Assembly: GCA_035399245.1 (NCBI GenBank)
Contig: DAOPIR010000034.1
Location: 1-19,024 of the forward strand
Source: CAXXOK01 sp035399245
GTDB taxonomy: Bacteria > Bacillota > Clostridia > Christensenellales > Aristaeellaceae
Direction: 5' to 3'
DNA length: 19,024 nt
In this document: positions 7,205-15,029 of the stretch, one piece after another
Layout of the letters: each line of letters starts with the position of its first letter
How positions within the stretch are numbered: the stretch's first letter is position 1
The notes under the pieces: generated by a model
Seen by the model: the letters and a program-made list of their open reading frames with translations, nothing else
Told to the model about the DNA's origin: nothing
Database searches by the model: none
Position numbers and translations under genes: made by a program

Positions 7205-10200
7205 TCAGATTTCCGTATCGCGGCCAGCTTCCCTGTCCAGGTGCAGGGCAAGATCTTCCAGCGTCATGTTGAATATCTCCCGACCCTGCGCTCCGCGTGC
7301 CAGCGGATCATATTCGCAGATAGCATGGTAATCGCAATAGGTACAGCTATCCTTTTGCCCATGGCGGATCGGCCGGATTGCGATATCGCCATCCAGCATT
7401 TGCTGGGAAAACTGTGTCGCTTTTTGTCTGGCATGCCGGAGCAAAGCGCTTAAATGATCGGCATCCAAAACCTTGGCGTTTTTGCGCATCGTACCGGTTT
7501 TTGTTACAGCCGCTGGAATGGACACGGCTTCCTCACCGCTGTCCATGGCGTGGAGCACGGCAGGCTCCGCCAGGGTGATTCCATCCATTTGCAGCTGTTT
7601 TTGGATGTCCGCCCGCACGGTATCGGGCTGATCGCTGTCGGTCTTTGCCAGCGGATCGATCAGATGAAAATAGAACGCGCCGGCCGGTTTTGCCTTGCCC
7701 GCATTTTGGGTTACCGCATCCAGATACAGCATCAGCTGCAGCTGCGTGCCCTGCCACAGCTCCGCCGCATCAAGCGTCGCATACGGTCCGCTTTTGTAAT
7801 CCACCACACGGCGATAGTCCGCCTCTGGCGTATGATAGCTGTCAATCCGGTCGATACGGCCATGCAGCGTGATCTGCGTGCCATCGGAAAGAGTCAGCAT
7901 AACCGGTGGAAAGCTATCCTTGCCCGGGTAACCAAACTGTGCTTCCGCCCGATCAACGGCAAATTCACCCGCAGCCAGATGATCGGTCACGGTTTCACAG
8001 GCACGGTGCAGCACGCGCGTCGCCTGATCCAGCGCTGCCAGGCTGCGGGGACCGTCGCCCATCGGGCCTTGCTTCAGCGTTTGAATCAGCGGCGCAGACG
8101 CTTCCTCCGCCATCTGTTCGATTTCCTGTTTGGGAATATGCGGAAACTGCGGATGCTGCGATGCAATCATTGCAAAGCTTTGCAGGGAGCTGTGGAAGAA
8201 GTTGCCTGTTTCGATGGGTGATATCTCCCAGTCTTTTTGCTCCTGCGGACATAAACCGTACGTGATATAGTGGCGGAACGGACAGGCTGCAAATTCCTCC
8301 AGCCTGCTGACGGACAGCGTTCGATCGCCAAATAGCTTGGCGGCCAGATCCTGCGCAAGCGGCAATGTCTCCACCCGAAAGCCAACGGCGCGCATCAGCT
8401 GAATAGCCGGCATAGCTGTTGCGGGAGACAGCAGCAATGCTGCCAAGCGCTTTTTCCAGATTTCCGGCAGCAACGATTCGTCGCCGTCCGCATACTCGCG
8501 CAGCATATCGCTGAGCGCTGCCATTGCCTGCGGCGCGGAAATCGGAAGCTCGTCTGTGTGGCCGTTGATATCGGGAATGCTTTCAAAAAGTCCTTCTTCC
8601 ATATCTGTTACCAAATCCAACGGCTGAAGCGTATTGCCTGCCGGATCGGTTTTGGCATAGCTGAGATAAAGCCGCTGTTTGGGCAGCGTCATTGCACGCT
8701 TGATATCCAGCTTGGCAAATAACAGCCGGCTCTCCTCCGTCATACCTAAAAATGACCGGGTACGTTCCTGTGCCTGTGCGCGTTCTTCTTCGGTGATCAG
8801 GCTTTCCGAGCTTCGGGCAAGAATGCCGTCGTTCATTCCCAGCAGAAATACCGCATCCATCTCGCCGGACAGGTAATGCCCCAGCACGCCCGTATGCAGC
8901 ATACCGGCCGCAGGCGGCAGCGCCGCAAGCGAAACAGCGGCAAATCCGCATGTAAAGCGATCCACAATGTGGTTAAGCGGAATACGCTTGCCATCAGACA
9001 GGATAAAAAGCTGATCCAACAGATCCAAAACCGTTTGCCACATCTGGCTGTTTTGGCCAGCGCGTACCAGCAGATTTTCCACAAGCAGCGCTTCTTCCTC
9101 TGTTTGCAGCGTATGATACGCATTAATATCTGTCAACAGATTCATTATGGCCTGCAATGACTGCGTTGTATCACGCGCGGAGATGATCGCTTCTCGCGCC
9201 TTGATCAACGGCTGTATAACCTTTCTGCGCAGCAGCTCACAGGAATTGCATACGCTTTCTTCGCCCTTTGTAAAGGGTTTCAGCCATCGTCCGTAATTGA
9301 TGCCGAACTCGCGTGCGTAGCCTTCCAAAGTACAGGCTTCTTCAAAGGTTACCGGCGCATAACCCGTTTTCATCAGGGCAAACACATCGTCACTGTGATA
9401 ATTATCTGCCATGGCACGCAGCGCCGCCATGATAAACTGCGGCAGTCCATGCGACAGCGCCGGCAGCTTTTCATCGGTATAATACGGCAGCCCGCTATTG
9501 GTCAGTGCTGCAGAAACCGCAAACGGATAGCCGTTTTGATCGGGATACAGCACTGCGATTCGCTCCAGCTTCATTCCCTGTTCGCACAGGCGCATAATCT
9601 GGCGGGTGGCGGCGGTTGCCTCTTCAAAGGGGGCGTTGAACTGTGACAGAAAAACGCTGTCGTTTTCTCCTGTAAAAGGATGCTGCGGATGGGCAAACAG
9701 CATTTGATCCAGATGTTCAATGGCATGGGTACTGTGCAGCGATTCCCGCGGGAGCGGTTCTTCCTTTAACCCGAGTCCGTTTTCCTCCAGAGCCTTTCGA
9801 AACCTTGCCACACTTTGGCGTACCGGCAGATAGATATCCGCATCCGATGCACCCGCGCTATCGTTGATCAAGCCGACCGTCAGGCTGTCGCACTGTGCGG
9901 CGATCGCGCATAGCAGCACAATCAGCTGCTCCGCCATCGCATCAAAGCCGTACACAAACACATGCTGGTGCTGCATCAGGCCGCTTTCGCCCAAATGCTT
10001 GGTGATATATTCGTTCAGGTCGTCGCTGTCCCCCATGCGGTCCTTCAGCATTTCCTGATAAGAACCGTACAGTATGGCAAGATCCGCGAATTTTTCCTTT
10101 TGCATACCGTCTGGCAGGGTATCGGCATAATCCTTAAGCGTTTCCGGCTGCAAACCGCCGCGCTTCATATCGGTGATCAGCGCCGTCAGCTTTTGCGTAA

Positions 10201-10546
10201 ACCCGCGGCGGGAAACCGATCCGCGGTAATAGTGCAGCTGCTCGGCACAGGTTTCCAGCGCATAGCTTACCGCCATCTGCTGTCCTGCCGTCGAAAGCGG
10301 TACGCGCTCATCCGTGCCCACGGCTTCCATCACACGGTGCGTAAGCCGTGTCGGCGAAATGACTTCGATGGAGAACATGCCCTTTAGGCGCAGCCGATCT
10401 ATTATTTCTTTTTCCGCCTGCAGCGTAAACTGTTCGGGAACAAGCAGCACGCAGGGTTTCCCGCTATGATACCGCGTGCCGATCCGCTCGATCAACGGCT
10501 GTAAAAGACGATGCGGCCGTGCCGTAATCACGCGAATATCCGGCAT
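7205..10546 (-). CDS. addB: AddB-like ATP-dependent helicase/nuclease subunit B, lacking a recognisable Walker A
   Basis: Probable AddB subunit of the AddAB (RexAB) double-strand-break resection enzyme; 1113 residues from the chosen ATG, close to family length. The C-terminal RecB-type nuclease is intact: GRIDRID (896-902), VVDYKSG (915-921, with D916 and K918) and a downstream QLQLMLYL helix. The four iron-sulfur cysteines are in AddB spacing: C755 (ACPFRHY), then C1068, C1071 and C1077 as C-x2-C-x5-C. The N-terminus matches the family around LLVPEQFTLQAEKEI, but the stretch before it, where GxxGxGKT is expected, reads VITARPHRLLQPLIERI and has no P-loop. No addA lies on either side. An upstream extension to 10780 would overlap mnmE; ATG 10546 has AAGGAGGG seven bases upstream. 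A diverged stand-alone nuclease is the alternative. Confidence 0.87.
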   Translation of the reverse strand: MPDIRVITARPHRLLQPLIERIGTRYHSGKPCVLLVPEQFTLQAEKEIIDRLRLKGMFSIEVISPTRLTHRVMEAVGTDERVPLSTAGQQMAVSYALETCAEQLHYYRGSVSRRGFTQKLTALITDMKRGGLQPETLKDYADTLPDGMQKEKFADLAILYGSYQEMLKDRMGDSDDLNEYITKHLGESGLMQHQHVFVYGFDAMAEQLIVLLCAIAAQCDSLTVGLINDSAGASDADIYLPVRQSVARFRKALEENGLGLKEEPLPRESLHSTHAIEHLDQMLFAHPQHPFTGENDSVFLSQFNAPFEEATAATRQIMRLCEQGMKLERIAVLYPDQNGYPFAVSAALTNSGLPYYTDEKLPALSHGLPQFIMAALRAMADNYHSDDVFALMKTGYAPVTFEEACTLEGYAREFGINYGRWLKPFTKGEESVCNSCELLRRKVIQPLIKAREAIISARDTTQSLQAIMNLLTDINAYHTLQTEEEALLVENLLVRAGQNSQMWQTVLDLLDQLFILSDGKRIPLNHIVDRFTCGFAAVSLAALPPAAGMLHTGVLGHYLSGEMDAVFLLGMNDGILARSSESLITEEERAQAQERTRSFLGMTEESRLLFAKLDIKRAMTLPKQRLYLSYAKTDPAGNTLQPLDLVTDMEEGLFESIPDINGHTDELPISAPQAMAALSDMLREYADGDESLLPEIWKKRLAALLLSPATAMPAIQLMRAVGFRVETLPLAQDLAAKLFGDRTLSVSRLEEFAACPFRHYITYGLCPQEQKDWEISPIETGNFFHSSLQSFAMIASQHPQFPHIPKQEIEQMAEEASAPLIQTLKQGPMGDGPRSLAALDQATRVLHRACETVTDHLAAGEFAVDRAEAQFGYPGKDSFPPVMLTLSDGTQITLHGRIDRIDSYHTPEADYRRVVDYKSGPYATLDAAELWQGTQLQLMLYLDAVTQNAGKAKPAGAFYFHLIDPLAKTDSDQPDTVRADIQKQLQMDGITLAEPAVLHAMDSGEEAVSIPAAVTKTGTMRKNAKVLDADHLSALLRHARQKATQFSQQMLDGDIAIRPIRHGQKDSCTYCDYHAICEYDPLARGAQGREIFNMTLEDLALHLDREAGRDTEI

Positions 10547-10552
10547 GCGCAT

Positions 10553-10560
10553 CCCTCCTT
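10553..10560 (-). promoter_or_regulatory. Ribosome binding site that fixes the addB start
   Basis: AAGGAGGG on the minus strand is a near-perfect Shine-Dalgarno sequence. It abuts the ATG at 10552, leaving no usable spacing there, but its AGGAGG core lies seven bases from the ATG at 10546. The protein therefore most likely begins MPDIRVIT. Confidence 0.8.
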
Positions 10561-10590
10561 TTGCGTTGTCCTTCTCCTGTATGATATGAT
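10561..10590 (+). promoter_or_regulatory. Putative extended -10 promoter for mnmE
   Basis: Plus-strand TGA-TATGAT (10582-10590) is an extended -10 with five of six matches. A weak -35, TTGCGT (10561-10566), lies 18 bases upstream. Transcription would begin near 10597, about 28 bases before the GTG start of mnmE. A second TATGAT (10580-10585) overlaps it in tandem and may be an alternative. Confidence 0.5.
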
Positions 10591-10594
10591 AGCA
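10586..10594 (-). promoter_or_regulatory. Putative extended -10 promoter for addB
   Basis: Minus-strand TGC-TATCAT (10594-10586) is an extended -10 with five of six matches to TATAAT. No good -35 is visible at the expected distance (TCCCCA at 17 bases), so recognition would rely on the TGn extension. The hexamer overlaps the mnmE -10 on the other strand by five bases. Confidence 0.45.
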
Positions 10595-10624
10595 CAGAAT
10601 GATAGTTTTGGGGAGTGAGGATCG

Positions 10625-11974
10625 GTGTCGGATACCATTGCAGGCGTTGCAACCGCCATGGGAGAAGGCGGGATTGCGATTGTGCGCATCAGCGGTGATC
10701 AGGCGGTTGATTTGTTTTCCGCCGTGTTCCGCACAGCAAAACAACCGCCGTATCCCGATCATTTGCTGATGCATGGGCATATTGCCGGTTCAAACGGCGA
10801 GCCAATGGATGAAGCGATGGGCGTTGTGATGTATGCTCCGCACACCTATACCAAGGAAGATGTGTGTGAAATCCATACCCATGGCGGATATGCCGCCGCT
10901 TCCGTCGTTATGAACCTGCTGACGGCGCATGGCGCACGCCCGGCCGAAGCCGGCGAGTTTACACGGCGTGCCTTTATGAACGGCCGGATTGACCTGGCCC
11001 AGGCGGAAGCTGTGATGGGGATTATCGGTGCGCGCTCCCAGGCCGCGTTGAAGAGCCAGGAAACGTTGCTGGCGGGCGGTACCAGCCGCTTTTTAAAGGA
11101 CACGCAAACCAGGCTTATCCAGCTGATCGCCGGTGTGGAAGCGTTTATCGATTATCCCGATGAAATAACCGAAGAAGAAGCCGTTGCCACACTGCTAAGC
11201 GGCTTGACGTCGCTTGCTGAAACCCTGCAATCCGCCGCGGATGAGCGATCCGCCCGCATCCTGCGCAGCGGGCTGCGCGTGGCTCTGTGCGGGTCGCCAA
11301 ACACCGGCAAGAGTACGCTGTTTAACGCCCTGCTCAGCGAAGAGCGTGCCATTGTAACCGATGTTCCGGGCACTACACGCGACGTGCTGGAGGGCAGTTT
11401 CAGCCTGAACGGGTTTCAGGTGCTGTTGATGGATACGGCAGGCCTGCGCGCAAGCGAGGATGTGGTTGAACAAATCGGCGTGCAGCGCGCTCGGCAAGTG
11501 ATTGATACGGCGGATGTTGCGCTTTTGCTGATTGACGCGACCAAGCCGCTGTACGAGAGTGAAACACAGCTGCTCCAGTCCGATATGCACTGTCCCTGCG
11601 CCGTGCTGCTTAACAAGGAGGATAAGCCGCCTGTGATCACCGCAGCGCAAATCGCCGCTGTTTCCAGCCATGCGCCTGTGCTGTCGATTTCCGCGAAAAA
11701 CAACACGGGAATTCAGCAGGTGCTTGCCTATCTCAGCAAATTCCTTGCCCAGCCCCGCGAGGAGATGCTGACCCATCAGCGGCATATGGCGCTGGCACGG
11801 CAGGCAGCCGATAAGCTTTCGCAAACGATTGCCTCTATCCAAGCCGGCGTCCAACTGGACCTGATCGCTGTTGATCTGCGGGAAGCACTGTGGCTGCTGG
11901 GGCGAATCACCGGCGAAAGCGTGGATGAAAAGCTGCTGGATGAGATATTTTCCACCTTCTGCGTGGGAAAATGA
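10625..11974 (+). CDS. mnmE: tRNA uridine-5-carboxymethylaminomethyl modification GTPase MnmE (GTG start)
   Basis: GTPase that works with MnmG to install carboxymethylaminomethyl (or aminomethyl) groups at wobble U34 of certain tRNAs; 449 residues, normal length. The N-terminal tetrahydrofolate-binding domain opens with SDTIAGVATAMGEGGIAIVR. The inserted Ras-like G domain has G1 GSPNTGKS (223-230), G2 GTTRD, G3 DTAG and G4 NKED (330-333). The C-terminal helical domain ends in FCVGK, with the catalytic-type cysteine C446, a conservative variant of the usual C(I/L)GK. The GTG at 10625 is preceded by GGAG and GAGG elements at 10612-10620. mnmG and rsmG, frequent partners in Bacillota, are not adjacent. 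It is divergent from addB and followed by a separately promoted exonuclease III operon. Confidence 0.97.
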   Translation: MSDTIAGVATAMGEGGIAIVRISGDQAVDLFSAVFRTAKQPPYPDHLLMHGHIAGSNGEPMDEAMGVVMYAPHTYTKEDVCEIHTHGGYAAASVVMNLLTAHGARPAEAGEFTRRAFMNGRIDLAQAEAVMGIIGARSQAALKSQETLLAGGTSRFLKDTQTRLIQLIAGVEAFIDYPDEITEEEAVATLLSGLTSLAETLQSAADERSARILRSGLRVALCGSPNTGKSTLFNALLSEERAIVTDVPGTTRDVLEGSFSLNGFQVLLMDTAGLRASEDVVEQIGVQRARQVIDTADVALLLIDATKPLYESETQLLQSDMHCPCAVLLNKEDKPPVITAAQIAAVSSHAPVLSISAKNNTGIQQVLAYLSKFLAQPREEMLTHQRHMALARQAADKLSQTIASIQAGVQLDLIAVDLREALWLLGRITGESVDEKLLDEIFSTFCVGK

Positions 11975-11999
11975 CGCTGTAAAAACTGTCTGTGCTCGA

Positions 12000-12028
12000 T
12001 TGTTGCCATAGCGGAAATATGCTATGAT
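12000..12028 (+). promoter_or_regulatory. Extended -10 promoter for the exonuclease III-yfcE-ylbF-mltG operon
   Basis: TTGTTG (12000-12005), a 17-base spacer and TATGAT (12023-12028, five of six matches), with an extended TGC immediately upstream of the -10 (12020-12022). Transcription would start near 12035, about 27 bases before the ATG at 12062. I see no clear terminator between the mnmE stop codon and this promoter, so some read-through from mnmE is possible. Confidence 0.75.
12007..12026. promoter_or_regulatory. Operator-like inverted repeat over the spacer and -10 of the exonuclease III promoter
   Basis: CATAGC (12007-12012) and GCTATG (12021-12026) are perfect reverse complements separated by eight bases, giving a 20-base dyad with half-sites about 1.3 helical turns apart. 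It covers the promoter spacer and four of the six -10 bases, a position suited to repressor binding. It is not followed by a T run, so it is not a terminator. Short dyads also occur by chance, and no matching regulator is identifiable here. Confidence 0.35.
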
Positions 12029-12061
12029 GAGTGTGCCAATTTTGGAGTGAGGAGAAATCCG

Positions 12062-12820
12062 ATGAAACTGATTTCATGGAATGTAAACGGGCTGAGAGCC
12101 TGTATAACCAAGGGATTTATGGACTACTTCAACCGCGTGGACGCCGACTTCTTTTGCATACAGGAGACCAAGCTCCAGCCGCACCAGATCGAGCTGAATC
12201 CCGAGGGGTATCAGGTATTTTGGAACAGTGCGGAAAAGAAAGGATATTCCGGTACGGCGATATTTACCAAGCACACGCCGCTAAGCGTTGCCTATGGCCT
12301 CGGGCTTGATGAGCATGATCACGAAGGCCGGGTTATCACGTTGGAATATGAAGGCTTCTATTTGGTCACGGTCTATACGCCTAACAGCAAGCGCGAACTG
12401 CTGCGCCTTGACTATCGCATGGTATGGGAGGACGCCTTTGCCGATTATTTGCAGTCGCTGGACGCCAAAAAGCCGGTGATTGTCTGCGGCGATATGAACG
12501 TTGCGCATCAGGAGATCGACCTGAAAAATCCAAAGACCAATGTCAACAATGCAGGCTTTACTCCGCAGGAACGCGAGAAGATGACCACGCTGCTTTCCCG
12601 TGGCTTTATCGATACCTTCCGCCGGCTGCATCCCGATGAAATAGACCGGTATTCCTGGTGGTCCTATATGATGAAGAGCCGCGACCGCAACATCGGCTGG
12701 CGCATTGATTATTTTCTGGTGAGCGAACGTTTAGCTTCCAAAATAGCTAACGCCGATATCGACGACCAGGTGCCGGGCAGCGACCATTGCCCTGTTACGC
12801 TGGAGCTGGATATAGAATAA
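12062..12820 (+). CDS. Exodeoxyribonuclease III / AP endonuclease (ExoA/XthA family)
   Basis: Mg2+-dependent base-excision-repair enzyme of the exonuclease-endonuclease-phosphatase fold that cleaves the backbone at abasic sites and degrades 3' ends; 252 residues, typical for the Gram-positive ExoA type. Visible active-site elements are WNVNGLR (N8), FCIQETKL (E35), VYTPNS (Y105), CGDMNVAH (D144, N146), the WRIDYFLVS helix (D216) and the terminal GSDHCPVTLEL (D241, H242). ATG at 12062 is preferred over the in-frame GTG at 12047 because GAGGAG (12049-12054) lies seven bases upstream and the protein then begins at the conserved MKLISWN. It heads a four-gene operon under the promoter at 12000-12028, and the next gene starts 10 bases after its stop. 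No missing residues. Confidence 0.96.
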   Translation: MKLISWNVNGLRACITKGFMDYFNRVDADFFCIQETKLQPHQIELNPEGYQVFWNSAEKKGYSGTAIFTKHTPLSVAYGLGLDEHDHEGRVITLEYEGFYLVTVYTPNSKRELLRLDYRMVWEDAFADYLQSLDAKKPVIVCGDMNVAHQEIDLKNPKTNVNNAGFTPQEREKMTTLLSRGFIDTFRRLHPDEIDRYSWWSYMMKSRDRNIGWRIDYFLVSERLASKIANADIDDQVPGSDHCPVTLELDIE

Positions 12821-12830
12821 GGAGGATTAC

Positions 12831-13382
12831 ATGAAATTTCTTTTTGCCAGTGACATTCACGGATCCTTTGACGCCTGTAAGAATATCCTTGCTTGTTACG
12901 AAGCTGAAAAAGCCGATCGCCTGATTTTGCTTGGCGACCTGCTCTATCACGGTGCGCGCAATCCCCTGCCTGATGGCTACAATCCCAAATCGGTTGCCGA
13001 AGCGCTGAACGCGCTTGCTGTAAAACCAATTTCCGTGCGCGGCAACTGCGACTCGGAAGTGGATCAGATGGTGCTCAACTTCCCCATCAGCGCGGATTAT
13101 ACGTTGCTGCCGCTGAAAAACAATAAAATCGCATTTCTTACGCACGGTCATCTGTTTAACATCCACAGCCTGCCGCCTATCGGCCCGGGCGATCTGCTTA
13201 TCCACGGCCATACGCATATCCATACCGTAGAAGATCATCAGGGAATTGCCTATATCAATCCCGGTTCCTCCGCGCTGCCTTTCCAAAACCAGCCCAAAAG
13301 CTATATGACGCTTGACTGGGATCAATCGTTGTTTGAAATCAAAGCGTTTGACGGTACCATACTGCAATCGTACACCGCTTAA
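12831..13382 (+). CDS. YfcE-family metallophosphoesterase
   Basis: Small dimetal phosphodiesterase of the calcineurin-like superfamily; 183 residues, the usual size of YfcE/MJ0936 proteins. The five motifs are in order: SDIHG (D8, H10), LGDLLYHG (D36), GNCD (N72), THGH (H105) and GHTH (H127, H129). YfcE homologues hydrolyse model phosphodiesters in vitro, but the natural substrate is generally unknown, so none is asserted here. Start ATG 12831 has GGAGG about six bases upstream. It lies 10 bases after the exonuclease gene and 14 bases before the ylbF-like gene, so it is cotranscribed with both. Cytosolic: no signal peptide or membrane segment. Confidence 0.93.
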   Translation: MKFLFASDIHGSFDACKNILACYEAEKADRLILLGDLLYHGARNPLPDGYNPKSVAEALNALAVKPISVRGNCDSEVDQMVLNFPISADYTLLPLKNNKIAFLTHGHLFNIHSLPPIGPGDLLIHGHTHIHTVEDHQGIAYINPGSSALPFQNQPKSYMTLDWDQSLFEIKAFDGTILQSYTA

Positions 13383-13396
13383 ACAAGGAGTAAACT

Positions 13397-13753
13397 ATGC
13401 CATATCCCGACATTAAAGCCGCATCGGATCAACTGGCGGCGGCCATCCGCCAAAGTGATGAATATCAAGCCTATAAACAGCTTAAGGATGCCGTAATGGC
13501 CGATGAAACCAACAAGGTGCTGATCAATGAATATCAGCGCCTGCAGACAAAGCTGCAAATGGCCGCTGTCACGGGCGCTGATTCCACCCAGGAGGATGTG
13601 CAGCGGTTTCAGCAGCTTTCCGCCCTGCTGATGATGAACGGTTCCATATCACAGTATTTTCTGGCGCAGATTCGCCTGCAGCAGATGATGAGTGAGGTAT
13701 TTCAAACCATCACACAGGCGGCGGACCTTGAGATAAAATTGCCCGGCATGTAG
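13397..13753 (+). CDS. YlbF/YmcA-family (DUF964) helical protein
   Basis: Small, almost wholly alpha-helical protein of 118 residues resembling the YlbF/YmcA (RicF/RicA) family. In Bacillus subtilis these proteins belong to the Y-complex, which affects RNase Y-dependent mRNA processing, competence and sporulation. Family-like features are the N-terminal segment YQAYKQLKDAVMADE, the central NEYQRLQTKLQ helix and the C-terminal Q-rich helix ending in a short hydrophobic tail. There are no cysteines, so the iron-sulfur ligands reported for some partners of the complex are absent here. AGGAG lies about seven bases before the ATG. The stop codon TAG is part of the mltG ribosome binding site. Family call is fairly good; the specific role in this organism is inference. 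Confidence 0.85.
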   Translation: MPYPDIKAASDQLAAAIRQSDEYQAYKQLKDAVMADETNKVLINEYQRLQTKLQMAAVTGADSTQEDVQRFQQLSALLMMNGSISQYFLAQIRLQQMMSEVFQTITQAADLEIKLPGM

Positions 13754-13761
13754 GAGGACGC

Positions 13762-14955
13762 ATGGCCAACCGACACCGAAACCATTCCCCATATGATCCT
13801 GCCCTTAAGCAGGAGGAGCGCAAATACGGTTTTTACTGGTATAACGCGCTTTGGCGGCTGCTGCGATCTATTTTGATCATAGTTGCGGCCCTTGTTTTAG
13901 TGTTCGGGCTATTATCGGGTCTGTACAATACCATCAACGAGAAATATTTCAGCGCGGTAGATCCGCAGGATCAAACCGAGATTGCGTTTTCTATCGAAAA
14001 CGGGCAAAGCCTGTCTCGTGTCGCGGCCAATCTTGAGGAAGCGGGTCTTATTCGCAATCACTCGGTATTCAAGTATTATTGTGATTTTATCGGCTTCGGC
14101 CAAAAGATACAGGCAGGCGATTACCTGATCACAAAGGACATGGATGTCTTTGAAATCGCGGAGCTGTTAACCACCGGAGACGGAAAACCGCTGACGGCTA
14201 TGATCACCGTCATCCCCGGCTGGACGGTGACCGATATTGCCGACATGCTGGTGGAACAGGGCGTTCTATCCGATGCTGCGGAGTTCCTTTCGCTTTGCAA
14301 GTCCGGCGACGGATTATCGGATTACTACTTTATTGCAGACGAGCTGGAAACCGCAAACGTGTCTCAGCGCAGGTATCTGTTGGAAGGCTATCTGGCGCCC
14401 GATACCTATGAGGTATACACCGATACCACTGCAACCGCCATATTGAAAAAGCTACTGGATCAAACCGACGTGGTGCTTGATTATGCTTATCAGCAGCGGG
14501 CGGAGGAGCTTGGCATGACTATGGACCAGGTGCTTATCCTGGCTTCGATGATTGAGAAAGAAGCCAAGACGGATGATTTTTCCAAGGTATCGGCCGTATT
14601 TTACAATCGTCTCAAGTCTGGTATGAAGCTTGGCAGCGACGCAACCATCAACTACATCACCGGCGAGAGCCGCCTGGTGCTTACGACCAGTGATTTGGCT
14701 GTTGATTCCCTGTACAATACCTATACCCATACCGGATTGCCGCTGGGCCCGATCTGCAATCCGTCGGAGGATGCGATTTACGCGGCGCTCTATCCCGATT
14801 CGCAGTATGTCGCAGAGCAATATCTGTACTTTTGCGCCAAGGATCCGGAATCGGGCGAGCTGGCGTTTTCCAAAACGCTGGAGGAGCACAACATCGCGGT
14901 AAGCGTTTACCAGCCGCTATGGGAAGCCTATGATCAGGAGCGGGGATACGATTAG
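13762..14955 (+). CDS. mltG: Endolytic murein transglycosylase MltG
   Basis: Membrane-anchored lytic transglycosylase (YceG family) thought to cut nascent glycan strands and release them from synthesis; 397 residues. A short cytosolic N-terminus (about 1-32) precedes one transmembrane helix (about 33-57). A LysM-like region (about 70-150, with IENGQSLSRVAANLEEAGLI) is followed by the YceG catalytic domain. The catalytic glutamate is in ASMIEKEA (E265), followed by VFYNRLKSGMKLGSD and NTYTHTGLPLGPICNP, both family signatures, and the C-terminal YLYFCAKD...FSKTLEEHN. AGGAGG overlapping the previous stop codon serves as the ribosome binding site, with a short spacing of four bases. It is the last gene of its operon, and a strong hairpin follows 30 bases after the stop. 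Confidence 0.95.
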   Translation: MANRHRNHSPYDPALKQEERKYGFYWYNALWRLLRSILIIVAALVLVFGLLSGLYNTINEKYFSAVDPQDQTEIAFSIENGQSLSRVAANLEEAGLIRNHSVFKYYCDFIGFGQKIQAGDYLITKDMDVFEIAELLTTGDGKPLTAMITVIPGWTVTDIADMLVEQGVLSDAAEFLSLCKSGDGLSDYYFIADELETANVSQRRYLLEGYLAPDTYEVYTDTTATAILKKLLDQTDVVLDYAYQQRAEELGMTMDQVLILASMIEKEAKTDDFSKVSAVFYNRLKSGMKLGSDATINYITGESRLVLTTSDLAVDSLYNTYTHTGLPLGPICNPSEDAIYAALYPDSQYVAEQYLYFCAKDPESGELAFSKTLEEHNIAVSVYQPLWEAYDQERGYD

Positions 14956-14984
14956 CCCATACTACGTTGCTTTTTCGCATATTA

Positions 14985-15015
14985 AAACCGCTGCATTTGA
15001 ATGATGCAGCGGTTT
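14985..15015. terminator. Bidirectional hairpin terminator between mltG and pyrG
   Basis: AAACCGCTGCAT (14985-14996) pairs perfectly with ATGCAGCGGTTT (15004-15015) around a 7-base loop. It lies in the 74-base gap between two convergent genes. The stem begins AAA and ends TTT, so either strand has a short U tract at the base, but there is no long U run on either side. Function as a shared terminator is likely from position and stem strength; efficiency is uncertain. Confidence 0.75.
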
Positions 15016-15029
15016 ATGATTACAAATCC

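Noticed and set aside
7454..8221. A plus-strand open frame of about 255 codons opposite the addB nuclease region.
   Set aside because: The minus strand here carries the conserved GRIDRID and VDYKS nuclease motifs; the opposite frame is a shadow.
10580..10590. Tandem TATGATATGAT as a possible regulatory repeat.
   Set aside because: It is explained by overlapping -10-like hexamers; two copies of five bases are not evidence of a separate element.
10547..10780. An N-terminal extension of AddB of 78 residues.
   Set aside because: It would run through the addB/mnmE promoter region into mnmE coding sequence, and an excellent ribosome binding site fixes the start at 10546.
12047..12061. A GTG start five codons upstream of the exonuclease III ATG.
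   Set aside because: This GTG lies within the ribosome binding region itself; the family N-terminus MKLISWN begins at 12062.
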